Translations under genes and position numbers: made by a program
The notes under the pieces: generated by a model
Database searches by the model: none
Told to the model about the DNA's origin: nothing
Seen by the model: the letters and a program-made list of their open reading frames with translations, nothing else
Shown: positions 1-11,475 of the stretch, piece by piece
Numbering within the stretch: position 1 is the stretch's first letter
How the letters are laid out: each line of letters starts with the position of its first letter
DNA from: Phallusia fumigata
Lineage: Eukaryota; Chordata; Ascidiacea; Phlebobranchia; Ascidiidae
Reading direction: 5' to 3'
Assembly: GCA_008931825.1 (NCBI GenBank)
Contig: QXVZ01027376.1
Location: 1 to 25,889 of the forward strand
DNA: 25,889 bases

Positions 1-2977
1 ATTGTGAACTTGTGAAAGATTGTCTTGGAAGGATAGTCTATCGAGTAGCTGAAATTGTGCGAGGGTCTAGAAAGGTAGGCTATATTTTTTCATGTAAAAA
101 AATGATCACAAATAAAATACCACAAACTATTTCGCTAAGCTATAAAATGTGCAAACATATCTTTATTAAGAAACAGAAAAAAAAGGTTAAAAACAAGTTT
201 AGTTTCGCAAAACGAATGAAAAGTCGGTGTTATTTGCAACAACAAAATCCTGTTTAAAAAAGCCCAAAATCATGTACGGTATGCTTGAAGAAAAATACGC
301 GCACCATTGCTAAGATTTGCGCAAGAAACAACATAACGCATCGAGGAGTTTGAGTGAGTAGAATAATAAACCAATCAATCTCAAGTCAAAAACACCCTGA
401 AATAAAAGGAATATTATAAACACTGTACCGCATTTTCGTCATCATGACGAATACCGAGAAACAAAAAACCCAAATGTCAGCTCACGACAACAAAATCCCA
501 ACAACAACCCCGTTATCGGAAATCTTTTTGTCTAGTTTCCTCAAACTTACAACCACCAAACTTTGGCAAAAACCGCGACAAATTCGCTTTTGAGTCGAAA
601 TCGAGTGTTCGCTGGAACATATCAAAAGTCAATAAGATTTCCCACGTCGACAACGTGATCAAATAATAGCCATTATTCAATTCCATTGTTCGTCGACGAT
701 GCATTGTTAGGTTGGCGTGCTGGACCAGCAAAGTTAAAGTTGGTGAAGGGTGCTTGAAGCGAGCGCGAGCAGCTATCACATCACAATGCTTTTTTGCACG
801 ATGTTGAACATTGACCCAGTAGTTCGACAATATCGGGTGATACTCAGCAAACCGGGTCGTTTTGATTCAACTGCGTTCGTTTTAAAACTGTCTTGCGCAC
901 GCATAAAGTGAATTTGCTACAGAACGGGTGAAAGGTGCAGCAAAGAAACTTAGTCCACGGCACAGTTTGTTTCACAAATTAGCTGTTTGTCGGTCTTTTT
1001 CTTGATACAAAATTTACTAAATTTGATTTTTTTTTTGTAAAGTAAAATTGTGATAGTTGAGGTAGGTAGTTGTGATAATGTTTTCAGCTGCGTTACGAAC
1101 TTCTAGTACCAGGCGACAATATAGAGAAAAATCAACTGTGACATATTACATCCTGTTCTCGCAAAATTCGCATTTTATCTGACGCAAACATTTTTGAACG
1201 TAATCCCAACTCGAAAAAGCACGAACAAGCATGTGATACCAAATGTTTGCTAGGGGTCGATCGAGACACTTAGGTTCAGAAAATATAAGACATGGACAGG
1301 AACAGAAATCAAGCAGGAAAACCGCGAAAATATGTAATATAATCTCATCAAAGGGTAAGGGTTAAGCAGTACATATGAGTTCGATATTTGCCTAGCGCTA
1401 CAAAGTCTATTTGAACGTCAAGGCTTGGTCCTATAGGGCTGCAAACTTCGCAGTGATTGGACTTTAATGAAGCGGTTCATACGCGACAGCCGGCCGATCG
1501 CACCACTTGACAATTTCGTCACGTTTTGTACCTTTTGTTCAAGTGGCAAAAAAATTGTCGAGGTCTGTGCGAATGACTTTGCATTGGAAGCTTTTCATTG
1601 TCTTTTAGACACGCTGAAGTAGTGTTCGTGCATTGAGGGATGTGGTATTTCGGCAGAGTTGTTTTACCAATACACATCAGACAATAAAACAGCGTACGGC
1701 GCAAATAATGATGTTAACGAGACGAGGTTTGAAGTTGTAAGGCGCTTTGATTGCAATTGTGACTCAGTTGATAAGATCTGGGATGTTTTGAGTCAGTTTT
1801 AGTTTCGCTACCAGAAGACACAGCGTGTGTATGTGTTAATACCAAAACCCTGGAACATCTTTACAGAAGGTATGTGTCAGTTATCCAGCCTACGAATGTC
1901 GTTTGAAATCTCCTATGAGAATTTAAGCGTTTTTGCACAACTTATGACAAGCGGTTTGCTTTCGTGCAACTAGTGTTGAAATCATTCGCTTAAACAACTT
2001 GCAAAAGCAATGAAAAGTAACAGGACGAAAAATATACCTTCAACATGTGACGGAATTTACAGCTGGCGCTTTACTTAAACTTACATATTCCAGTACGGGC
2101 AGTAATAGTTCACAGCTAATAAAACACATTCGTGGCTTCCAAGTGGGATAAATCCCTCAAGTGACAAACCCTTTGGGGTTGTTTTTACATGGAACCGCTG
2201 CTATTAAGTGGACACTTCTGCGTTGGCATTTAGTGCTTGATCAGCCCAAGAGTGAGCATGTGAGTGTACTGTGCATTTACTAAACCGGTTGGCTGTCAGG
2301 GATTTGGTTAAACCCACTTTGAGTTTGATATATTTTGTTTGTCGGCAATATTACGTCATCTTACTAAATTGTAAGTAACTAAAGCTTTTGGTCTGTTCCC
2401 AAAGTCAAAGTTACTTTTAATCCCTTCGAAACCAAATCTGTGTCCGTTATACTTTTCTGCGGAGAGAAGTTAAAATTATATGTGGTTTATCTCATTAAAT
2501 TGCAGACATTTTATAAATGCTTTGTTTTATGTTTTTCTCTACTGGATAGCACACATTGTTACATTTGGCCAGTTTTTATTGGAGTAAAGCGAGTCGATTT
2601 TAACGCCCCTTTAGACACACGGCGTTGACCCTAAGGGGAAACTGGCGCCAGAGCGCCTAAAGTACGAACTGATATTAATTACTGTCCCAACCTATTTCCC
2701 TGACCCCCAGGCCCCTATTGCCCATTTCATGTCGCTGCGTAAATCCAAGAGCACTGTTGCAATCAGATTCTAGGAACGCAAACCGCGTTTTAATGTCGTA
2801 TGCAGAACGGTAATGCGAATTAAATTGCCTGTCTATGACGAAACACATACAAAATTGGGTGATTATGTTACAAGCTTTCCAGACCACAGTTGTTATGGAG
2901 CAACGCTGGCTTGTGTGTGTGTTTTGTTGGACCTGAATGACTGCCAATGGGTTTGTGATATTTATTTAGACGTTCAG
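1..2977. other. Noncoding stretch, no gene recognised
   Basis: Open frames here are short (about 105 residues at most), lack family motifs and show no convincing chain of splice sites. The longest, on the minus strand at 513-830, is not recognised. A T-rich run lies near 1021-1036. I see no RNA gene or complete transposon. It may be intergenic, or intron or regulatory DNA of a neighbouring gene. Confidence 0.5.
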
Positions 2978-3200
2978 GTCGTTTGAATTTGGTTTATATG
3001 AAACAGGTTTATGGCTGGATGGTCTGATGGTCGTGTAAGTTCTACTTAATTAAAATCATTTAGCGTGAAGTATATTAAAATCGAGAAGNGTCGTTTGAAT
3101 TTGGTTTATATGAAACAGGTTTATGGCTGGATGGTCTGATGGTCGTGTAAGTTCTACTTAATTAAAATCATTTAGCGTGAAGTATATTAAAATCGAGAAG
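2978..3200. repeat. Direct repeat of 111 bp flanking the n at 3089
   Basis: Bases 2978-3088 recur at 3090-3200 and look identical by eye. The first copy ends at the n and the second starts immediately after it. This is what an unmerged overlap between two contig ends looks like, so the underlying genome probably has one copy. No coding content is seen. Confidence 0.9.
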
Positions 3201-4461
3201 TGACATGAAAACATACTAAATGAGCTATTTGCAACTTTGACTAATGGTCTGAAACCAATTTTAGCAGCATCATGAAGGAGCAGCTGTTGCAAAACGGGAT
3301 ATATCGTTCTGCTATTTTCGTTGCTTTACAACAAATAAAGTCGTAGTATTTCACAAAGTACCTAGAGAGCATAGAAAGGACTATTTCATCTTTCTAGAAG
3401 TTCTAGTTTTGGATGGCACAACAAACGCTAGTAAGTTTTCTGTGTGACGGAACAACAAAAAATGACAAATTATTGCCCTCAAACCAGAGCGCACAACCTT
3501 TTCGCTATTGCCGGTCGCGTTCCAGACTTTATTTTTCAAACGACCGCCAGTGAGTCCAAGTTATTAATTTAATAATTACACATCATAAAGAAATGGATTC
3601 GATCTGGTAATATCGCATTTAATGTAACGATCCTTTGTTATTGCATGTTTTTTATTCAGTCAAGTAGTTGTTATTAATACACGGCCGCCACTAGATATAC
3701 TTTATAATACGTGCGCGCAGCCTCATAAACTAGCATTCACGCCCAAAGGGTGTGCATCACTGCCTAAAATCATTAAGATTTTGGCAGTTTAACGTGATAA
3801 CAATCCATCCANATTTAGCGTGAAGTATATTAAAATCGAGAAGCAGTGACATGAAAACATACTAAATGAGCCATTTGCAACTTTGACTGATGGTCTAAAA
3901 CTAATTTTAACAGCATCATGAAGGAGCAGTTGTTGCAAAACGGGATTTGGCGTCTATTTTCGTTGCTTTACAACAAATAAAGTCATAGTATTTCACAAAG
4001 TACCTAGAGAGCATAGAAAGGACTATTTCATCTCTCTAGAAGTACTAGTTTTGGATGGCACAACAAAAGCTAGTGCGTTTTCTGAGTGACGGAACAACAA
4101 AAAATGACAAATTATTGCCCTCAAACCAGAGCGCACAACCTTTTCGTTATTGGCGGTCACGTTCCAGACTTTATTTTTCAAACGACCGCCAGTGAGTCCA
4201 AGTTATTAATTTAATAATTACACATCATAAAGAAATGGATTCGATCTGGTAATATCGCATTTAATGTAACGATCCTTTGTTATTGCATGTTTTTTATTCA
4301 GTCAAGTAGTTGTTATTAATACACGGCCGCCACTAGATATACTTTATTATACGTGCGCGCAGCCTCATAAACTAGCATTCACGCCCAAAGGGTGTGCATC
4401 ACTGCCTTAAATCATTAAGATTTTGGCAGGATGTTGGTTTAACGTGATAACAATCCATCCA
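3170..4461. repeat. Diverged direct repeat of about 645 bp flanking the n at 3812
   Basis: Bases 3170-3811 align with 3813-4461. The copies differ by roughly two dozen substitutions, concentrated in the first 400 bp, and by small indels. One indel is two extra bases near 3844 and another is an extra stretch near 4427-4437 in the second copy. The repeat is again split exactly at the n. The short contig between the gaps at 3089 and 3812 overlaps its neighbours at both ends. Two haplotypes placed in tandem is the likeliest explanation; a real tandem duplication is possible. No gene is recognised in it. Confidence 0.88.
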
Positions 4462-6818
4462 AAGAAACTAATGCCCCCATAAGAAATGACGTCTTGCTCT
4501 ATTTACCAGTAAAATATTCCAGGTATTTGTCGAAACGAGCGGCAAAGGTCATCACTCAATAACAAAAATCTCCACTGGAGTCACACTTTTCCGGTTTGTG
4601 ACGTCACATTCGTCTAGTGGCGTGCCGGAAATGCAAACACACTAATTACGTAAATGGTTAAAATGAGTAATTCATTAACGTAACCGATAGTGGCACTGTA
4701 CTTTCTCCCGCGGTCAAGACCGTGCAACAACATCCCTGTGGGTGATCATTAAGGTCCATTGCTCTGCGTGGGGTAAATTCCAAGTTAAATGAACTTTAGA
4801 CCGTTGTATGTACGTTGAAAATACTTTGATTTTTACTTCAGCGCCGTAAGTGGTTTAACCCTCGACCTCATGTGGCCATAATTACTTTGCTTAGGAGTGT
4901 TTGCGAGTTGTTTTTGAGTGCGTCGAAGTGACGTTGTTGGTATTCGCTTTATAAGGCAAGTTTTCTGTAGCGCATGGAACATATAAAGCGCGGTTCGAAT
5001 GTTTGTATTGGCAACATTTAACTGTTTAAAAACTGTCGTGACAACAAGATAATGTGCTGTAAAAGTTAGTGTTCGTGACATCACTTCAGAGGTCCATGAG
5101 CAGGACTGTAGCTTTGTAATTGGAATGAAAAACAAGTTAGAAGGAAGCACGATGTTTTTGGCAGTTCTTATTATACCAACGCTCTAACCCACTTGGACAA
5201 ATCTGTAAAGAAACGCAAAGGCCCCGTTCTGGGTAAACCAATGCTACCCCGGTATGATAATCATCCACCATTTTATTAATGTTTTTCTTAAATGTCAGTA
5301 ATGTGGTTTGCAATTTTTATTTTTTTGTCGTGTCGCAAATTTGTAAGCTTTAATATAAGCGTGATATCCTTTAGATTTTGGAAGCTTTCAGTTAGAGAAA
5401 GGACCAAAAACAGCATTGTAAAGATATAAAACAGTAACGGCTATGCGGCAAACCATTAACCAATGCTTGCACAGTTGTAAAAAAAAGTTCAAACTAAAAA
5501 TACAAGCAGAGTTAATAAGATTCGTCAATTCTATTAAGTTTGGGAGATTGACATGTTTTATTGGCGCCCGGCCAAGTCATATTTGCAAAAAGATAAGCGA
5601 AAGCGACAGAGTTGAATTGTAACTTGCCGCAACACGACGATTTTTGCCCTTTGCTTCTGCCCCCGGGTTAAACTCCCACGCAAATTCGTTCAATAAACCC
5701 ATGCGATCGATATTCCATTTCGCTCCCAATGGTGTCGTTCGTCTGTATTAGCTGTATAGAAAAATGGAATGAGACTTTGATGGGTTTATTTTTACCAAGG
5801 CAGTATCGTTTCTCAATCAACGACAAAAAGTGAGAAATCTGCTGCACTGCAATAATGTTGTTTTTAGCAACTCGACAAACAGATTCTTACTTCGAACAGC
5901 TTTTTTTATTGTAAGTGTGTTTAAATTGTCGGATATACAACGGGAGGGCCCCTCACTAAAACTGTCGTTTACAGCTAAAGTAGAGAAACGGATGATCCAT
6001 GCCACATGCTCTACAAATTTAAGTAGTTAGACTTGGTCAGGGGCAGCCACAACGCAAAAATAACACAACATATATAATGGAGACATTACATGCAGTACCT
6101 TACTTTCCTTCGAGAACAACCAACATTGCGACAGCGTCAATCAGTAAAACATTAAGGTCAAAATACACTGTGGCGTACGTATTTGGACATTAAAGTTATT
6201 TTTAACCAATCCAAGTCCAAGGTGACTTAAAATATGCTAAGCTACTTAATATCGATTATCGATCGGACGTCTTGACGTTTGCAGATTTCACTGTCAGCAG
6301 ATCACCGTATTTTTGTCCAATGCGTCAGCAGTGAGTAAAACGCACTGCGTGGCTTATAAAAGTTCCAAAGAGTCGGAACAGCTTCTTTATTGGTTAAAAG
6401 AGTTCCTCAGGTTTCACGCAGCAGGGATGCACACTACACAGTTCGAATTCTAATCAAAGATTCGAATTCTAAAACTGCGGTTTTATCGGGTGATGGGATT
6501 TGAAAATAAAACGTTTCGTGATTGACGAAAAACGGAGCAAGGTAGAGATACTAACACATTTCAGCATTTTGTTTACAGCTGACACAGTTTATTTTGGGTT
6601 AAGTAGTTGTAAGGCATCTGATAAGTGACAGAATATGGTAAAAGATATAAAAGTCGGGAATACAACCTCCTATTAGAGTGCTGCGATATCGATTTAAACA
6701 TAAGTATTAGAATGGAATTCGAAAAGAAATACTAATGTATTTAGGTACACAATTCCCGGTTTTAAATATTCTAAATAGGAAGATACAAGCCAGTACTTGT
6801 GTGTAAAACATATTCTAC

Positions 6819-6847
6819 GTTTCGACAAACGCTGCTGTCATCATCAG
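6819..6847 (-). other. Hammerhead-ribozyme-core-like motif
   Basis: On the minus strand the bases read CTGATGA, then T, a GACA/TGTC four-base stem around an 8-nt loop, then GAAAC. CTGANGA-stem II-GAAA is the conserved hammerhead core, and such motifs are known in Penelope-like and other retroelements. I could not find convincing stems I and III next to it. It may be a decayed repeat fragment or a chance match. Confidence 0.25.
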
Positions 6848-7640
6848 GAATGACTCGGAAAATACTAATGGTTTTTACAGAATCTATCTGCTTGTAGGCC
6901 ATAGTCTACTTTACCGAAGGCACGAACCACGTACTGTTTCCACGTAAAACTAATGACGGAAATGCCTGGACGCCTCATTTGTCCCAAAGTTAAAATGTCA
7001 CGTTTTGTTTACTGCAAACGGCCTTTCGAAAATCAAGATTTGTTCCGTTTTTTCCTCACCCGTAGCATAGGTCCTTAAAGCACCAAACGCGGTGTCTTTC
7101 ATCCAAGGATGCACGTCATTAAATAAGAGCCGAAAGGGTGGGTTTGGGGAAGGGGTGCAGGTTTTGCGCAGTAAGTAACACAAACAACCAATGACTGCAG
7201 ATCCACCCAGAGAGAAAACGCTCTTCAATACATACTATGTCCGCACACGAGAAACGACATTTAATAAAAGCCCGTTCCAAACCCAACAGGTGGCCACAGA
7301 AAGCCGCAACAAAGGCATTCACCTTTTAGGCTGTGGGATCAAAACCACAACAGAGGGTAGACGATGGTATGGTTCAAGATGTAATTTGTTGCAGGGTTGC
7401 TTAAATCGCGCCCAATCATGTACCATAGGATGTGGACAATCTGCAAATGCGGTTGGATTGATTTTCATGCTACCGAGCAGAAAAGAATACGATTTGGTCA
7501 AACCGTCTCAACAACAGACGCGTATTTTTTAAATTCGGTATTGACTTAATGCGGTGATTGTAAACGACGTAAAACGGACCTTTAACTGTATGAGGACAGT
7601 CTCGACACATAAACCTATTAAATAGCCCAGTAATTTGTAA

Positions 7641-7697
7641 GGCCGATTTTTAGCTGCAGATCGTGGTAAAGAAATCAACAAAAACTTAAAATCGGCC
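7641..7697. repeat. Short inverted repeat (10-bp arms)
   Basis: GGCCGATTTT at 7641-7650 is the exact reverse complement of AAAATCGGCC at 7688-7697, with 37 bases between. It could form a hairpin or be the remnant of a very small inverted-repeat element. No clear target-site duplication is visible. No function is assigned. Confidence 0.5.
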
Positions 7698-9017
7698 ATA
7701 AAAACTTCACAACTTCTTCAGTGTAAAAGACTGAAACAGTCTGCGTTAAGCAGATCAACATGAAACGCTCTTGCAACATTGTTATTGTTTGTTGGTAGAA
7801 ACAATATCGTCGACGAAATCATTTTGCGAAACAACATGTGTGAGAAGATACAACAAACTACAACACATTTAAAAGGTTGGAAACTTAGTCACGACATCTA
7901 CATCCAATCACTCTTGATTACAAACACACACAAGTAAATGTTTTAAAAGAATGACGTCGCCAAAACAAAACGTACGTCATAAAATCCTCTCCCGCATGGC
8001 GGGGAACATATAAATGAAAACGTTCACTTTCCGACATCGGACATGCGGCAAACAAAGCGTCCAGCTTTAGGCTCGAAAAGCGACACAATAGGTCGGTATT
8101 TGATACCTTCAGGTGTGGACAACAACAAAGGTACAAGACTGTACCGTGTATAGTGGCCTGTTCGGCATACTGACTTCACTTATAGGTTGTAAATAAGAAT
8201 ACGAAGCAGCGCTGTATACCTTTTGCACAGCCGTGTCGATCAGCGGCGCATAGTGGAGCGTGGAAAAGTACCCTGAAACGCATTGAACTGCAAGTGCAAA
8301 CAGTGAACAGTGCACAAACAAGTATGGACCATGAAATTGTTGCAAAATTACATTGCTACGTTAGAGATTTAAATAGGGCATGACAGGATGTGAAAGAAGT
8401 ACTTTAAAAGCACCGCAAATCAAACTGGTGTTCAGTGAAGTTTCTTATTTGTTTGTCTTACCAGTGTCAATACGGTTACCAGACAATGTTGCATTTCTTC
8501 TAGTTAATTTTTGTTACGTTTTGGGTAATTTATCGATGTCGGAATAACTGTGCGCAAATACTTTAGTATTTACAGTCAAATTTAAATAAAACAGTTTCGC
8601 GTCATTGATTTGTTTACCAGTTATGATGAATTGCAAAAAAGCAACAACAAAAAACGCAGCTCGTATTAGACAAAGAATGTTAACTTTATTCTATTTTTTG
8701 TGCAACTATATTTTCAGGCAGTATGTCAAATCGTGCATTTGCTAAATCTTTTTTACAGTTCAGCTTTTCAAAAACGTTTAGGTGTTGGTGCTTTCTAATA
8801 TTTGCGGACGCATGTAAAGAAAAAAATGTCGACGCTTCGACAGGTTTACGAATAGAGAGAGAAAGACGTAGAAAAAAGGCCGTGCGCTCAGCTTAAGTAA
8901 ATATTAGCTCGGAGTCTCTAAAACTGGCCGTAATAATTAAGTTTACTGCCAGTGGGTGAGGTTGGCTTGGCAACTTTGCTGCAATAACTTGTAAGTTGTT
9001 TTACGAGCAGTAGAGTT

Positions 9018-9230
9018 ATGGGCCGTAAATTTAACGCCCAAAACAGGCGACAACTCGTTGTTTTGTTAATCCAACGCTTTGTGGCTTGTTTGTACGGTCC
9101 CCGACTACGCGCTGAAAATCTGCGGGAATTTGGCGTTTGGTTGGCGGCAGATCAAACGAATTATTCTCAAAGTCAGAGCAACTTTATAGTGGCTCTTCTG
9201 TTTGCCTTCAGGTTTAGCACGACCGCATGA
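9018..9230 (+). other. Weak candidate coding frame, unrecognised
   Basis: A 70-codon open frame starts at ATG 9018 and reads through a mixed hydrophobic and basic sequence. It contains a possible 5' splice site (CAG followed by GTTTAG) near 9210. No domain is recognised, no partner exon is visible, and the length is within chance for this base composition. It is kept only as a candidate to test with RNA data. Confidence 0.12.
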
Positions 9231-10246
9231 AAGTTGTGTATTTAGTAAAATACATCTTTAATGTTTGCCATTACTTTGTTGTTGGTAAATTTAAAAATGC
9301 GCAAAAGGAGTTGTCTGAAAGGCCTTGGAACAGGATAAAAACAAGATGTTTTTACAGACAACAATTATTTCAATGAAAGTATTATGTGCAGCAAGTCAGT
9401 AGGAAAAGGCTATATCGCGCGTTTCTGCTAGGGACTGCGCCTTGCTGCATTGACCGGCTCTGATTCGGTATGAGGCCCCTTGAAGGGCTGGAGTGAGATA
9501 GCGCTAAAATAGAGATTAAAACTAATATTGCTTTGAGTTAACCAAGTTTGTTTTCTAAACGCCGATCAATAAAAGATTAATTGTGACTCGCTATTTCAAA
9601 CGGCAGGAGTATTTAAGAAACGTAAATCGACTCAAAATATTCCCAGTATGGTAAAATGTTTTGCGAACTTTAAAAGTGCAATAATACAGTTCAACATCCA
9701 TCAGCGAACTTTAGAGGAAGAATTTCCAGTTATTCGTAAACCTGATAGATGACCTGCCCGCCTAATTACCGCACTATCAGCTGCATATAATGCTTTTAAA
9801 CTACTGGTGTATGTTTACGGCTGGGTAACAGCAAAAAAAAATTATGAGCTGGAGGTTGGTGTTTTTTTCAGGGGCATGGTTAAAAAGCAGCGAGCAATTG
9901 TGGAATTTTGTGTACCAGGATGACGTTTTTAAGGACAAAAATTGGTTGTTTATGATGCCCTTTCAACAGTGTTTATGGTACGAACCTGACCAAGAAAAAT
10001 CTATGTAATTGGTTGCAGTTAATTTATCTACCATAGGTTATGAAGTATTGTAGCGTCGAAAGGCAACCACTGAAATATAAATTTAACGAAAAAAAACTAG
10101 TATTTTTTGTGAGGTTTTACAGTGGTAGAACGACAAACAGTCTTGTTAAATATAAATTTAAGTCGAAAAATAAAATGGAGGTTTCTTGTGACTTTAATGC
10201 TTGGTTGCAAATCGTAAGCTTCCCTGTTTACCAATATTAATATAGA

Positions 10247-10254
10247 TTCTAAAC
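10247..10254. repeat. Left target-site duplication of the hAT-like element
   Basis: TTCTAAAC at 10247-10254 matches TTCAAAAC at 10643-10650 in 7 of 8 bases. An 8-bp duplication is the hallmark of hAT transposition. Confidence 0.7.
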
Positions 10255-10642
10255 CTGGGGTGTGCAAAGTGCGGCCCGAATAAAAATTAAGCGGCCCGCG
10301 GAGAGGTGCGGAATTTGAATGAACTGCGGTTGCAGTTTTTAGTGCAATGCTGACGAGAGATTCGGAGTCTTTTTGTTTCCACACATATTTGCGCAACCGA
10401 CACCATCGAGTCCAGTTTATTATCCACGACTTAACATTGTTAAGTCAAGAGGTTCGTGAACCGAACGACGTTTAACTTACTAATTTACTCGTTCTTACTT
10501 TTATAAACAATATGCTCTTTTCTCAATAGAGTTTTTGATACTCAATAAAACATAGTAAACCTATGTTAAACGGAGTTGCGGCCCGCGGTGAAATTCGGGT
10601 ATTGCATTTTGGCCCTTCAGTAAAAAAGGTTGCGCACCCCAG
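10255..10642. mobile_element. Non-autonomous hAT-type element (MITE), 388 bp
   Basis: The left end reads CTGGGGTGTGCAA and the right end, reverse-complemented, reads CTGGGGTGCGCAACC. These inverted ends match in 12 of the first 13 bases. The flanking 8-bp direct repeats agree in 7 of 8 positions. Subterminal GCGGCCCG boxes occur near both ends, at about 10271 and 10578. The C-A/T-GGGG-TG-GCAACC style of terminus with 8-bp duplications is typical of hAT-superfamily elements. At 388 bp with no transposase frame it can only have moved with help from an autonomous relative. The one mismatch in the duplication and the TIR mismatch suggest an old insertion. Its right end recurs at 11013-11117 inside the duplicated block after the gap. 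Confidence 0.75.
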
Positions 10643-10650
10643 TTCAAAAC
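10643..10650. repeat. Right target-site duplication of the hAT-like element
   Basis: TTCAAAAC follows the right terminus directly and pairs with the left copy at 10247-10254 (one mismatch). Confidence 0.7.
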
Positions 10651-11012
10651 TAAACCTTAGCGTAACTCGGTGAAAAATCTTTGTACATTTTTTTCCGGGT
10701 TTTGACAGACATATAGTAGCCGGGTAATGGATTCACTTACAACATGTCAATAAATAATTTATGACTAGAAAGTACGTTTCGTTTCTTTAGCGCAACGCAA
10801 TTCTTTGAAGCATTCTGCCAAAGCTACTTCAAAACGTGAAAAGGTTATTTTTGTAGATTGACTATCTGAGTTCTGTAAAGCGGCATAATCCATGTCGCAT
10901 ATTTTTTTATTAACTTCAAGTTTCAAAGTTAAGCTGCCGCACCTGCGCGGTTATCCTAGACTCGCAGTTTAAACAAGTTCGAGTTACCCCCAATGCGCAA
11001 ACGTAATTACTN

Positions 11013-11117
11013 ATACTCAATAAAACATAGTAAACCTATGTTACACGGAGTTGCGGCCCGCGGTGAAATTCGGGTATTGCTTTTTGGCCCTTCAGTAAAA
11101 AAGGTTGCGCACCCCAG
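11013..11117. mobile_element. Right-end fragment of the hAT-like element, second copy
   Basis: This repeats the final 105 bp of the 388-bp element with its GCGCACCCCAG terminus, followed by the same TTCAAAAC flank. It starts at the gap at 11012. It is most likely the other allele of the same insertion, not an independent event, because the flanking DNA is duplicated too. Confidence 0.8.
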
Positions 11118-11475
11118 TTCAAAACTAAACTTAAGCGGGACTCGGTGAAAAATCTTTGTACATTTTTTCCGGGTTTGACAGACATATAGTAGCCGGGTAA
11201 TGGATTCACTTACAACATGTCAATAAATAATTTATGACTAGAAAGTACGTTCCGTTTCTTTAGCGCAACGCAATCCTTTGAAGCATTCTGCCAAAGCTAT
11301 TTCAAAACGTGAAAAGGTCATTTTTGTACATTGACTATCTGAGTTCTGTAAAGCGGCATAATCGATGTCGCATATTTTTTTATTAACTTCAAGTTTCAAA
11401 GTTAAGCTGCTGCACCTGCGCGGTTATCCTAGACTCGCAGGTTCGAGTTACCCCCAATGCGCAAACGTAATTACT

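Larger units (their letters stand above)
4462..10246. other. Noncoding stretch with scattered small motifs
   Basis: No gene is recognised. Items seen are a palindromic CRE-type octamer (TGACGTCA) at 4599-4606, two closely spaced TTCGAATTC boxes near 6442-6470, a hammerhead-core-like motif on the minus strand at 6819-6847, and a 10-bp inverted repeat at 7641-7697. Overlapping open frames lie at 7191-7532 (+) and 7319-7501 (-), and a 70-codon frame at 9018-9230 (+). None matches a family I know. Confidence 0.45.
10538..11475. repeat. Diverged direct repeat of about 470 bp flanking the n at 11012
   Basis: Bases 10538-11011 align with 11013-11475. The copies differ by roughly 15-20 substitutions and a few indels, including about nine bases (TTTAAACAA) near 10968-10976 that are absent after the gap. 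The first copy includes the last 105 bp of the hAT-like element, and so does the second (11013-11117). The split at the n and the few-percent divergence point to two alleles placed in tandem. Confidence 0.88.

Noticed and set aside
2581..2628. RVDFNAPL in a plus-strand frame, similar to the phosphoglycerate kinase signature
   Set aside because: The residue two before it breaks the signature, a stop follows five codons later, and nothing else of the enzyme is nearby.
4599..4606. Consensus CRE (TGACGTCA)
   Set aside because: A single octamer far from any known promoter is expected by chance at this scale. It is noted but not called functional.
6438..6475. Two TTCGAATTC boxes near each other
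   Set aside because: Too short and without terminal repeats or target duplications to call an element.
7191..7532. A 113-codon plus-strand open frame
   Set aside because: No domain, no splice context, and an opposing frame is open too. It is probably chance.
11400..11475. GGTTCGAGTTACCC as a tRNA B box
   Set aside because: There is no T-stem or cloverleaf, and the duplicate copy at about 10960-11011 has extra bases (TTTAAACAA) just before TTCGAG, so the box is not conserved.
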